From Bacteroidales bacterium (GTDB taxonomy: Bacteria > Bacteroidota > Bacteroidia > Bacteroidales > Rikenellaceae), in assembly GCA_949419965.1 (NCBI GenBank), contig CASPAC010000026.1, positions 1-17,534 of the forward strand: a DNA stretch of 17,534 nucleotides. Direction: 5' to 3'. Below, piece after piece: positions 1 to 5,822 of the stretch. The notes under the pieces were generated by a model. That model saw nothing but the letters and a program-made list of their open reading frames with translations. It had not been told where the DNA came from and made no database searches. The position numbers and the translations under genes were made by a program. Each line of letters opens with the position of its first letter. Position 1 is the stretch's first letter.

Positions 1-1
1 C

Positions 2-270
2 CTCCGCTGCATTCCTTTGAGTGATTGCTCTTTTACGCCTGCTGCGGGCTACCGCCACGAGTCGATGGGAGACTTGGTGTACAGCGGTATGGGTGGTTAC
101 GTCTACTCTGCGTCGCCTTTGCTTGCTGGTTCCCGCAGCGTCAGCTATTTGGGTTTCAGCGCGGGCAGCGTGGGCCCGCTGCACTTTGCGGGTCGGGCTT
201 CGGCTCTTTCCGTGCGCTGCGTCCAAGCATCTGCACCGAGGTTGTTTCCGCCCGTCTTGCGTAAAGACAA
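2..270 (+). pseudogene. FISUMP-like surface protein, 3' remnant without a stop
   Basis: The frame starting at base 2 is open from the window edge, so the 5' part lies outside. It reads like the end of a Fibrobacter-succinogenes-major-paralogous (FISUMP) domain found in many Bacteroidales surface and fimbrillin-like proteins. The signs are TPAAGYR, then a Gly/Ser/Tyr-rich stretch ending in the typical SVRCVQ near base 230. Family members normally stop within a few codons of RCVQ. Here no stop follows: the frame runs through the hdeD terminator at 271-305 and antisense to hdeD until 568, where the residues look like shadow coding. I infer that the native 3' end was lost by deletion or rearrangement. 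A real nonstop extension to 568 is possible but unlikely. The usual YWSSSP is degenerated to YVYSASP, which also suggests decay. Confidence 0.45.
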
Positions 271-305
271 AACCGGGAGACTTCCTGCATGGAAGTCTCC
301 CGGTT
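271..305 (-). terminator. Rho-independent terminator of the HdeD gene
   Basis: A perfect 15-bp stem (271-285 with 291-305) closes a 5-base loop at 286-290. On the minus strand it is followed by the T-rich tail TTGTCTTTAC. It lies 18 bases past the HdeD stop codon. Confidence 0.85.
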
Positions 306-323
306 ATCGGATTGCCGGCGGTG

Positions 324-914
324 TCAGCAGTCGCCCTTCATCAGACAGCGGTGCGAGTTGCGGAGCTGGAATGCCAGCGAAAGAGCTGCGATGCCGGCGA
401 ACAGCAGGCCGATGCCCACCCACACCAGTACGAATGCCGTGCCGAATACGAGCGGCTGGAAAAGCAGCCACAGAGCGCAGAGCAGCAGCAGTACGCCGCT
501 GGCGATCGTCCAGCCCGAGCCGTCGATGCCCATCGCCCGCATGTCGCCGCCCAGGCCGATGGTGCTGAATCCGCGGAACAGCAGCCAGAAGCCCAAAACA
601 AGAGGCAGCGTCGCAGCCGACAGCGCTACGTTGAAAACCAGAATAAGACCCAGAATGATCTGAATGATGCCGCCGGCCAGCATCCAGCCGCGGCCCGTCA
701 CGAAGTGGTCGTTCGAGGCCGAGAGCACCACTTCCAGAATGCCCGAGGCCAGGATCACCCAGCCGAAAACAACGGCCATTCCGGTGTAGCTCTGCGCCGG
801 GTAAACAAACACGAGGATGCCGAGTGCCAGCAGTGCGATGCCGATCAGCAGCATCAGCCACCAGTAGCGTACGGCTTCTTTCGATCGTTCGATCAGTAAG
901 GAGATGTTTTTCAT
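324..914 (-). CDS. HdeD family (DUF308) six-pass membrane protein
   Basis: This 196-residue protein is almost entirely membrane. Hydrophobic segments lie at about 18-37, 44-66, 76-95, 101-117, 134-153 and 157-182. They form the repeated pairs typical of the HdeD/DUF308 family, with Gly-rich helices and a WWLMLLIGIALLALGI first segment. E. coli HdeD is linked to acid resistance, but most Bacteroidota members have no tested role, so function here is unknown. I chose the ATG at 912-914 (MKNISLL) because the reading frame upstream to 1181 is Arg/Pro-rich and non-membrane, and runs into the tRNA terminator. The gene stands alone between a terminator on its 3' side and tRNA-Leu upstream. No TAnnTTTG promoter is evident in the 160-base gap behind it. 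It ends in a polar tail containing two cysteines. Confidence 0.85.
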   Translation of the reverse strand: MKNISLLIERSKEAVRYWWLMLLIGIALLALGILVFVYPAQSYTGMAVVFGWVILASGILEVVLSASNDHFVTGRGWMLAGGIIQIILGLILVFNVALSAATLPLVLGFWLLFRGFSTIGLGGDMRAMGIDGSGWTIASGVLLLLCALWLLFQPLVFGTAFVLVWVGIGLLFAGIAALSLAFQLRNSHRCLMKGDC

Positions 915-1074
915 GGCGTATGGTTTTGTCCGCTCCCTCCCCGGCAATTCGCGTGCCGGATTCTGCGTCCCGCTGTTCGGCCGCCGCTTATGTTTCTTGC
1001 AATTCCGGTGTCCGGTTCCTGCCGCGTGCGTTTCCGCTTCCCCCGCCGGTCTTCGTTTCGGCCTTCCCCCTAAT

Positions 1075-1101
1075 AAAAAACGACCGGATATTTCCGGTCG
1101 T
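1075..1101 (-). terminator. Terminator behind tRNA-Leu
   Basis: An 8-bp stem CGACCGGA/TCCGGTCG (1081-1088 with 1093-1100) has a 4-base loop. On the minus strand it is followed by TTTTTTATTA. It sits 14 bases past the tRNA 3' end and separates it from the HdeD gene. Confidence 0.85.
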
Positions 1102-1114
1102 CGGTCATGGGTCG

Positions 1115-1196
1115 TGCGGATAAAGGGACTCGAACCCCCACGCCGTAAGGCATCAGATCCTAAGTCTGACGTGGCTACCAATTACACCATATCCGC
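1115..1196 (-). tRNA. tRNA-Leu (anticodon UAG)
   Basis: The 82-nt minus-strand sequence folds as a class II tRNA. The 7-bp acceptor stem GCGGATA/TATCCGC (1196-1190 with 1122-1116) is perfect, and the discriminator base is A at 1115. The anticodon stem TCAGA/TCTGA closes the loop CTTAGGA, giving anticodon TAG. The variable arm is long, as expected for leucine, and the T-arm holds GGTTCGAGTCC. CCA is not encoded (ACG follows the stem), so it must be added after transcription. A strong terminator follows, and a candidate promoter lies about 90 bases upstream. Confidence 0.97.
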
Positions 1197-1556
1197 GAAT
1201 CGAAAAACCGGCCGGCATGCGGCGGACGAGGAGCGGGAGAACCCCGATTCCGGACTCCGGCGAACCTGAGCGGCGGTTTATCTTTGGCAAAGATAGGATA
1301 AAAAATGCAAATCGCACACCGGGAAGTGCGGAATCTCCGGTTTTTTATTTATTTTTGCGCGTAGATAACATTGTGTCCGGAGCTCCTGACGGAGCGGCAT
1401 TTCCGAAATCGGCCCCCGTTTTGCTGGGGTACGCCGGAAGAGGTGCCGTCCGATTGTCCGGCCGCCGCGTCCGTTCGCCCGGAGCGCGTCCGGGGGAGCG
1501 GTGCCGGGCAGGAAAGATGTTACGCCACAAGCAAAAAGTTGCCAACAGACCAGACC
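1197..1556. other. Intergenic region between tRNA-Leu and the coiled-coil gene
   Basis: No supported gene is present. It contains the divergent -7-box palindrome at 1279-1295 and an A/T-rich segment at about 1296-1357. A GC-rich leader of roughly 200 bases then precedes the ATG at 1557. That leader could be a long 5' UTR or hold an unseen promoter. A weak TAACATTG box at 1366-1373 lacks a TTTG at the right distance. Confidence 0.6.
1279..1295 (-). promoter_or_regulatory. Palindromic -7 box, probable tRNA-Leu promoter
   Basis: TATCTTTG, a central G, then CAAAGATA form a perfect 17-base palindrome, so each strand carries an exact TAnnTTTG -7 element. On the minus strand TGTG stands 19 bases upstream (3 of 4 matches to TTTG at -33), placing a start about 85 bases before tRNA-Leu. 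On the plus strand no TTTG stands at the right distance, so plus-strand activity toward the gene at 1557 is less likely. Confidence 0.55.
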
Positions 1557-2495
1557 ATGAAAGAGGACAGAATGGGATACGACCCCTCGGACTTCGAGGA
1601 TGACGACTACCCGACGCAGGAGGCCGATTCGGCCAAGTCGATCCGCGGCTACCGCATCGTGATAATCATTCTCTCGGTGATCCTGGTAGCGCTTTCGGCG
1701 CTCTATTTCAGCATCCACCGCCAGCAGATGCTCGACAACCAGCTGTTGCAGGTCGAGCGCGACTCGATCCAGAGCGACCTGGGGCACCTGATGGACGATT
1801 TCGACAACCTCCGGATCACCAACGACACGATCTCGGCCAGTCTGACCTATGAGCGCGAGCGTGCCGATTCGCTGATGGCGCGCCTCAAGAAGGAGCGTTC
1901 GTGGAGTCTCGCCAAGATCAAGCAATACGAAAAGGAGGTCGGGACGCTGCGTTCGATCATGCTCGGCTACATCAAGCAGATCGATTCGCTCAACACGCTC
2001 AACAAGAAGCTCATCGAGGAGAATGTCTCTTTCCGCAAGGAGATCACCTCGGCGCAGTTGCGTGCCGACATGGCCGAAGAGAAGGCCGCCGAGCTGAACA
2101 ACAAGGTGCGCGTGGGTTCGGTCATCCGCGCCCGCGACATCGTCATGGCGGGACTCAACGACAAGAGCAAGCCCGTGTCGCGCATCAAGAACGCCAAGCG
2201 TCTGCGCGTCGACTTCATCCTCTCGGCCAACGACCTGGCCACGCCGGGCAACAAGGCCATCTACGTGCGCATCACTTCGCCCGACGGTTATGTGCTGACC
2301 ACCGACGCCACGCCTACGTTCGAATTCGAGGGCGAGCGCATTCCCTATTCGGCCATGCGCGAGGTGGACTACCAGAACCAGGACCTCGAGGTGGGCATCT
2401 ACTTCAACAGTTCGGGCTTCACGGCCGGCACCTACCGCATCCAGCTCTACTGCGAGGGGCGTGCCATCGGCTCGGCCGAGGTATTCATGAAATAG
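1557..2495 (+). CDS. Membrane-anchored coiled-coil protein, Bacteroidota-specific
   Basis: I recognise no characterised family in this 312-residue protein. It has an acidic cytoplasmic N-terminus (residues 1-30, Asp/Glu-rich) and one membrane helix (about 32-52). A long heptad-like coiled coil with many Glu, Lys, Leu and Arg follows (about 55-190). The C-terminal, probably beta-rich domain (about 205-312) contains YVRITSPDGYVL and a final GTYRIQLYCEGRAIGSAEVF. This topology suggests a periplasm-facing tether or scaffold. The start at 1557 (MKEDRM) is the first ATG that leaves a sensible protein; MGYD at 1572 is an alternative. Upstream in-frame sequence to 1371 is Arg/Pro-rich and not protein-like. 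The VOC gene starts 10 bases after the stop, so the two are probably co-transcribed. Confidence 0.88.
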   Translation: MKEDRMGYDPSDFEDDDYPTQEADSAKSIRGYRIVIIILSVILVALSALYFSIHRQQMLDNQLLQVERDSIQSDLGHLMDDFDNLRITNDTISASLTYERERADSLMARLKKERSWSLAKIKQYEKEVGTLRSIMLGYIKQIDSLNTLNKKLIEENVSFRKEITSAQLRADMAEEKAAELNNKVRVGSVIRARDIVMAGLNDKSKPVSRIKNAKRLRVDFILSANDLATPGNKAIYVRITSPDGYVLTTDATPTFEFEGERIPYSAMREVDYQNQDLEVGIYFNSSGFTAGTYRIQLYCEGRAIGSAEVFMK

Positions 2496-2505
2496 CCGCC
2501 GGGAG

Positions 2506-2883
2506 ATGGAGATCAGAAGCCGTTTCGACCATTTCAACATCAACGTCGCCGACCTCGACCGCAGCCTGGCTTTCTACGACCGGGCGCTGGGGTTGAAAGA
2601 GGTCGGCCGCAAGGAGGCTTCCGACGGCAGTTTCGTGCTGGTCTACCTGGGCGACGGAGCGTGCGGATTCCGCCTCGAGCTCACTTGGCTGCGCGACCAT
2701 GCGGGGGCCTACGAGCTGGGCGAGAACGAAAGCCATCTTTGCATGCGTGTCGCCGGCGACTACGACGCCGTGCGGGCTTTCCACCGCGAAATGGGGTGTA
2801 TCTGCTACGAGAACCACGACATGGGGCTCTACTTCATCGCAGACCCCGACGACTATTGGATCGAGATTCTGCCGGCGGAATAA
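2506..2883 (+). CDS. VOC superfamily protein, glyoxalase I-like
   Basis: This 125-residue protein has the two beta-alpha-beta-beta-beta modules of the vicinal oxygen chelate fold. It opens with FDHFNINVADLDRSLAFY and ends with FIADPDDYWIEIL. The four metal ligands expected of glyoxalase I can be placed at His9, Glu58, His77 and Glu120, so it is likely an active metalloenzyme. Lactoylglutathione lyase activity on methylglyoxal adducts is the family-based guess. Most Bacteroidota lack glutathione, so another thiol or an unrelated substrate is possible. The length matches single-domain lactoylglutathione lyases. It follows the coiled-coil gene by 10 bases, probably on one transcript. Confidence 0.9.
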   Translation: MEIRSRFDHFNINVADLDRSLAFYDRALGLKEVGRKEASDGSFVLVYLGDGACGFRLELTWLRDHAGAYELGENESHLCMRVAGDYDAVRAFHREMGCICYENHDMGLYFIADPDDYWIEILPAE

Positions 2884-3184
2884 GCTGACCGTCAATGCCC
2901 CACGGTTGTCTGCCCTCCTTCGGACGTCTCCCTTTGCGGAGGACCGCGAGGGGTGCGGCAGCATTTCTGAGGGCTGTTGAGCGGGCCGGCATGGTGCGAA
3001 GGTGACGGGTACGGCCGTCGGCATCTCCGCCGAAGTGCAGGTCGGTGGCATCAAGACCGGCGAACGCATTGCCGCATGTCCGGCCGGGACCGCATTATTT
3101 CCCTAAAACAATTTGGCGTACAGACGCCGGAAACAGCCCTTGCCGCCGGAGCGTGTGCACGAGGCGTTCGGATACGTTACAGAG
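2884..3184. other. Intergenic region with a possible decayed coding fragment
   Basis: No complete gene is supported. Bases 2911-2955 hold a C/G-rich segment with CCTCC/GGAGG and CCCTC/GAGGG complementarity that could fold, and it looks like a dispersed intergenic repeat. Bases 2981-3106 hold a 41-codon stretch with strongly coding-like third positions (see the separate entry). An A-rich spot with CAATTTGG at 3109-3116 may belong to the yrdC promoter, but no matching -7 box follows. Confidence 0.5.
2981..3106 (+). pseudogene. Possible gene fragment, 41 codons, no start
   Basis: Between a TGA at 2978-2980 and a TAA at 3104-3106, one plus frame reads KVTGTAVGISAEVQVGGIKT and neighbouring residues. 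Third positions are mostly G or C, as in the window's real genes, but there is no ATG and no upstream continuation. It may be the end of a decayed gene or chance in GC-rich DNA. I do not recognise the sequence. Confidence 0.22.
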
Positions 3185-3802
3185 ATGAAAAACTATAAAT
3201 CGGATAAGAAAGCCCCAGCTGCGCAGCAACCGGGCGCCATGGACCAGGAGGTCGCCCGGGCCGTCGAGGTGTTGCGCCGGGGCGGAATCATCCTCTATCC
3301 TACCGACACGGTGTGGGGGCTGGGCTGCGACGCCACCGATCCCGAAGCCGTGGCCAAAATCTATCGGCTCAAACAAAGCGAGAACAAGAAATCGATGCTC
3401 GTGCTCTGCGCCTCGGCCGACATGGTCGTGCGTTATGTCGATCGGGCTCCGGGCATCGCGTTCGAAGTCATGGAGCTGGCCTCCAAGCCGTTGACGTTGA
3501 TCTTGCCGGGTGCCGTCGGCGTCGCCGACAACCTCGTCCCCGACGAGGGTACGCTCGGCGTGCGGGTCCCCGACCACGAGTTCTGCCGCCGGCTGCTTCG
3601 CGCCCTGGGGCGGCCGCTGGTTTCGACGTCGGCCAACATTTCGGGCGAGTGCGCACCCGTCGGACTGCCGGAGGTCGCCCGCGAGATCGTCGACGGGGTC
3701 GATTTCGTAGTCAATCCCCGTTTCGAGGGCAAACCCACCCGCAAGGCTTCGTCGATCATCGCGTTCGGCGAGGGCGGCGAGGTGAAAATCATCCGCGAGT
3801 GA
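3185..3802 (+). CDS. L-threonylcarbamoyladenylate synthase (YrdC/TsaC family)
   Basis: This 205-residue single-domain YrdC protein would make threonylcarbamoyl-AMP from threonine, bicarbonate and ATP, the first step toward t6A37 in tRNAs decoding ANN codons. Visible family motifs are YPTDTVWGLGCDA (about 38-50), KSMLVL (69-74), KPLTLILPG (101-109) and STSANISG (147-154). There is no Sua5 C-terminal domain, so it is TsaC-like in architecture. The start is taken at 3185 (MKNYK), with MDQEV at 3239 as an alternative. The upstream frame to 3113 is Arg/Pro-rich. One oddity is that the KxR motif of this family reads KQS (63-65), so the usual Arg is Ser. A second YrdC paralogue elsewhere would make this one potentially divergent. 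The stop overlaps the next ATG (TGATG), so translation is coupled. Confidence 0.88.
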   Translation: MKNYKSDKKAPAAQQPGAMDQEVARAVEVLRRGGIILYPTDTVWGLGCDATDPEAVAKIYRLKQSENKKSMLVLCASADMVVRYVDRAPGIAFEVMELASKPLTLILPGAVGVADNLVPDEGTLGVRVPDHEFCRRLLRALGRPLVSTSANISGECAPVGLPEVAREIVDGVDFVVNPRFEGKPTRKASSIIAFGEGGEVKIIRE

Positions 3803-4197
3803 TGGCGCGCACGCTTGTTACTCCGATCCAGAAGCGTTTTTCGGACATCGACCCTTTCGTGCACGTCAACAACGTGGCGCAGCAGAGCTATTTCGATGTC
3901 GGCAAGAGCGATTTCTACGAGCGGATACTGGGCCCCGGGGTGCTGACGGGCGATCTGCGCGTGGTGACGGTCTCGACGTCCACCTCTTTCATCGGGCAGG
4001 TGCGCATGCACGACGACGTGCGGGTGACTACCTGCTGCGAGCGGGTGGGCGACAAGAGCATGACGCTTTTCCAGCAGCTCGTCGTCGACGGCGAGGTCCG
4101 CACCGAGAGCCGTTCGGTGCTCGTTGCTTTCGATTTCGCCGCGCAGGAGAGCCGCCGCGTGCCCGATGCGTGGCGCGAGAAGCTGCTGGCGGAGTAG
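3802..4197 (+). CDS. Acyl-CoA thioesterase, hot-dog fold (4HBT-like)
   Basis: This 131-residue protein shows the 4-hydroxybenzoyl-CoA thioesterase-type N-terminus: FSDIDPFVHVNN, with Asp17 in the catalytic position followed by His21-Val-Asn-Asn. It then has the long helix AQQSYFDVGKSDFYERIL and alternating beta strands ending near VAFDF. It would hydrolyse an acyl-CoA thioester; the substrate cannot be read from the sequence. The length equals a single hot-dog unit, so the enzyme should be a dimer or tetramer. Its ATG (3802-3804) shares a base with the stop of the yrdC-like gene, indicating coupled translation. A functional link between the two is not obvious. Confidence 0.9.
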   Translation: MARTLVTPIQKRFSDIDPFVHVNNVAQQSYFDVGKSDFYERILGPGVLTGDLRVVTVSTSTSFIGQVRMHDDVRVTTCCERVGDKSMTLFQQLVVDGEVRTESRSVLVAFDFAAQESRRVPDAWREKLLAE

Positions 4198-4199
4198 GG

Positions 4200-4241
4200 C
4201 GGTCCGCAATTCTCGGTCCGCAATTTTCAATTCACAATTTG
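4200..4241 (+). repeat. Heptamer array, six 7-bp units
   Basis: The segment splits cleanly into CGGTCCG, CAATTCT, CGGTCCG, CAATTTT, CAATTCA, CAATTTG. The CAATTCA-type units match the array at 5323-5392. The last unit supplies the TTTG of a candidate promoter for the EamA gene. Confidence 0.65.
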
Positions 4242-4269
4242 TCGTTCGGGGATTCGCAATTTATGTTCG
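4238..4269 (+). promoter_or_regulatory. Candidate promoter of the EamA gene
   Basis: TTTG (4238-4241), a 20-base spacer and TATGTTCG (4262-4269) match 7 of 8 positions including both n positions of TAnnTTTG. Transcription would start near 4274, giving a leader of about 118 bases. Confidence 0.4.
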
Positions 4270-4391
4270 GAACCGTTGTCGCGGAAGCGCAGCAGAACTC
4301 CATTGTTCCGGCGGATGTCGGCAGGCAATGGGGGCTGGCGGAAATCGGTGCCTTATTCTCGTCTGTCGGGTCGGGATCGAAAAAAACAATC

Positions 4392-5321
4392 ATGGACAAA
4401 GATAAACTGAAAGGGCATGCGGCCTTGTGGGTCGCCAACATTGTCTGGGGGCTGAACGCTCCCATCTGCAAGAGCGTGCTGGTCTCGGAGAGCAATCCGG
4501 GCGGTGTCGATCCCTTTGCGCTGAGCGCCTACCGGATGGTGGGCGCCTGTCTGCTTTTCTGGACCGCTTCGCTTCTCCTGCCGCGCGAACGGGTGTCGCG
4601 CCGCGATATGGCGGCCTTGTTTTTTGCTTCGGTGTTCGGCATCCAGCTCAACCAGATGCTTTTTTTGTGGGGTCTGTCGCTCACGTCGCCCATCGATTCG
4701 TCGATCATCGCCACGATCGTTCCCGTGCTCACGATGGTTCTGGCCACGGTTTTCCTGCGCGAGCCCATCACGTGGCTCAAGTCGGGCGGCGTGGCGCTCG
4801 GCTGCTTCGGCGCGTTGCTGCTGGTCGCTCTGAGCCGGCACGGGGGCGGGCAGGCGTCGAGCGTCATGGGCGATGCGCTCTGCATTGTCAGCGCCGTGAG
4901 CTATGCGGTCTATCTCACCGCATTCCGCGACACGATCGTGAAGTATTCGCCCGTCACCACCATGAAGTGGATGTTTCTTTTCGCTGCCGTGTCGGCCGCT
5001 GCGATCTATTACCGGCCGTTGGCCGGGGTCGACTACGGGGCCCTCGAACCGGCTACGTGGGGCGGCATCGGGTATGTGGTCGTATGTTCGACCTTCGTTT
5101 CCTACTTGATGGTGCCCGTCGGGCAGCGCTTCCTCCGCCCTACGGTGGTCTCGATGTACAACTATGTGCAGCCGGTCGTCGCCGTGGTCTTCACGGTCCT
5201 TGCCGGACTCGACACGTTCGGCCCGGCCAAAGGATTGGCCGCAGCCTGCGTCTTCGCGGGTGTGTGGCTGGTCACCAAATCCAGGTCGCGGGCGCAGATG
5301 GAGGCCGAGGGGCGGAGGTGA
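4392..5321 (+). CDS. EamA/DMT family transporter
   Basis: This 309-residue protein has about ten hydrophobic helices arranged as two EamA repeats (about 8-145 and 155-300), the drug/metabolite transporter architecture. It starts with the typical GHAALWVANIVWGLNAPICK. The first repeat ends with PVLTMVLATVFLREPITWLK, and the second with PTVVSMYNYVQPVVAVVFTVLAG. Relatives export metabolites or amino acids; the substrate is unknown. The ATG at 4392 follows an A-rich stretch typical of Bacteroidota start regions. The in-frame sequence upstream to 4170 is not hydrophobic and overlaps a repeat array. The gene ends in a short charged tail immediately before the heptamer array at 5323. Confidence 0.92.
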   Translation: MDKDKLKGHAALWVANIVWGLNAPICKSVLVSESNPGGVDPFALSAYRMVGACLLFWTASLLLPRERVSRRDMAALFFASVFGIQLNQMLFLWGLSLTSPIDSSIIATIVPVLTMVLATVFLREPITWLKSGGVALGCFGALLLVALSRHGGGQASSVMGDALCIVSAVSYAVYLTAFRDTIVKYSPVTTMKWMFLFAAVSAAAIYYRPLAGVDYGALEPATWGGIGYVVVCSTFVSYLMVPVGQRFLRPTVVSMYNYVQPVVAVVFTVLAGLDTFGPAKGLAAACVFAGVWLVTKSRSRAQMEAEGRR

Positions 5322-5322
5322 G

Positions 5323-5392
5323 ATTCACAATTCACAATTCACAATTCACAGTTCACAATTTACAATTTACAATTCACGATTCACGATTCGCA
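5323..5392 (+). repeat. Heptamer array, ten 7-bp units of ATTCACA type
   Basis: Exactly ten units follow the EamA stop with no slippage: four ATTCACA, GTTCACA, two ATTTACA, two ATTCACG and ATTCGCA. Variation is confined to a few positions, mostly transitions. In translation it gives spurious IHNSQFT repeats. Confidence 0.95.
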
Positions 5393-5495
5393 ATGCTGCT
5401 TGTTATGGACCGGCTGCTGCGGAGCGTGTCCGCCGGGCCGCTCCGGACGGCCTGCAATCGTGAATTTATGCTACTCTTCCATTTTCGGCGTGCTA

Positions 5496-5526
5496 TTTGC
5501 AAGACTTTCCGTGTCATCAAATTTTG
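5496..5526 (+). promoter_or_regulatory. Candidate promoter of the small basic protein gene
   Basis: TTTG (5496-5499), a 19-base spacer and AAATTTTG (5519-5526) match TAnnTTTG except for the first base. Transcription would begin about 3 bases before the ATG at 5534. Confidence 0.35.
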
Positions 5527-5533
5527 AACGACT

Positions 5534-5725
5534 ATGAAAGAGTACACCAAAAAGGAGAGCACTGCTTCTTCGCACAGCGGGAAGTCCACGACTGCCGCCA
5601 GTCATCGCTCGAAGGCCGCTGAGGCCAAGTCTACCTCCAAGCCGGCAACGGGCCGAACCACCGCACGCACGACTTCGAAGAGCACGTCGTCGCGCGGCGC
5701 TTCGTCTTCCCGCAGCACGAAGTAG
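5534..5725 (+). CDS. Small basic Ser/Thr/Ala/Lys-rich protein
   Basis: The 63-residue product is almost entirely Ser, Thr, Ala, Lys and Arg, has few hydrophobic residues and no Cys or Trp, and ends SSRSTK. It resembles the low-complexity, positively charged tails of histone H1-like or nucleic-acid-binding proteins, but I recognise no family. A nucleoid- or RNA-binding role is only an inference from charge. It has its own ATG, a plausible near-leaderless promoter and a strong terminator 17 bases after the stop. These support a real gene despite its low complexity. It is convergent with dsbD. Confidence 0.65.
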   Translation: MKEYTKKESTASSHSGKSTTAASHRSKAAEAKSTSKPATGRTTARTTSKSTSSRGASSSRSTK

Positions 5726-5742
5726 ACGCGCCGAATGCAAGA

Positions 5743-5775
5743 AGCCTGCACCCTCGACGGATGCAGGCTTTTTTT
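5743..5775 (+). terminator. Terminator of the small basic protein gene
   Basis: The 8-bp stem AGCCTGCA/TGCAGGCT (5743-5750 with 5762-5769) is followed by an uninterrupted T run to 5775. Read from the other strand it may also slow dsbD transcripts, but the tail there (TCTTGC) is weaker. Confidence 0.85.
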
Positions 5776-5822
5776 GTGTCCCGGCCCCTCGGGCCGCGGC
5801 TTTCGTATTGCGGCCGGTGCGG

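Noticed and set aside
2..270. Diversity-generating retroelement variable region in the FISUMP remnant
   Set aside because: No reverse transcriptase or template repeat is in the window. The normally invariant YWSSS segment is altered by changes not limited to adenine positions. It cannot be excluded outside the window.
5420..5445. Terminator after the EamA gene (CGGAGCG/CGCTCCG hairpin)
   Set aside because: The 7-bp stem has a 12-base loop and no T tract on either side.
5164..5527. Frames with IHNSQFT peptide repeats
   Set aside because: These are translations of the 7-bp array; three units make seven codons, giving a false peptide repeat.
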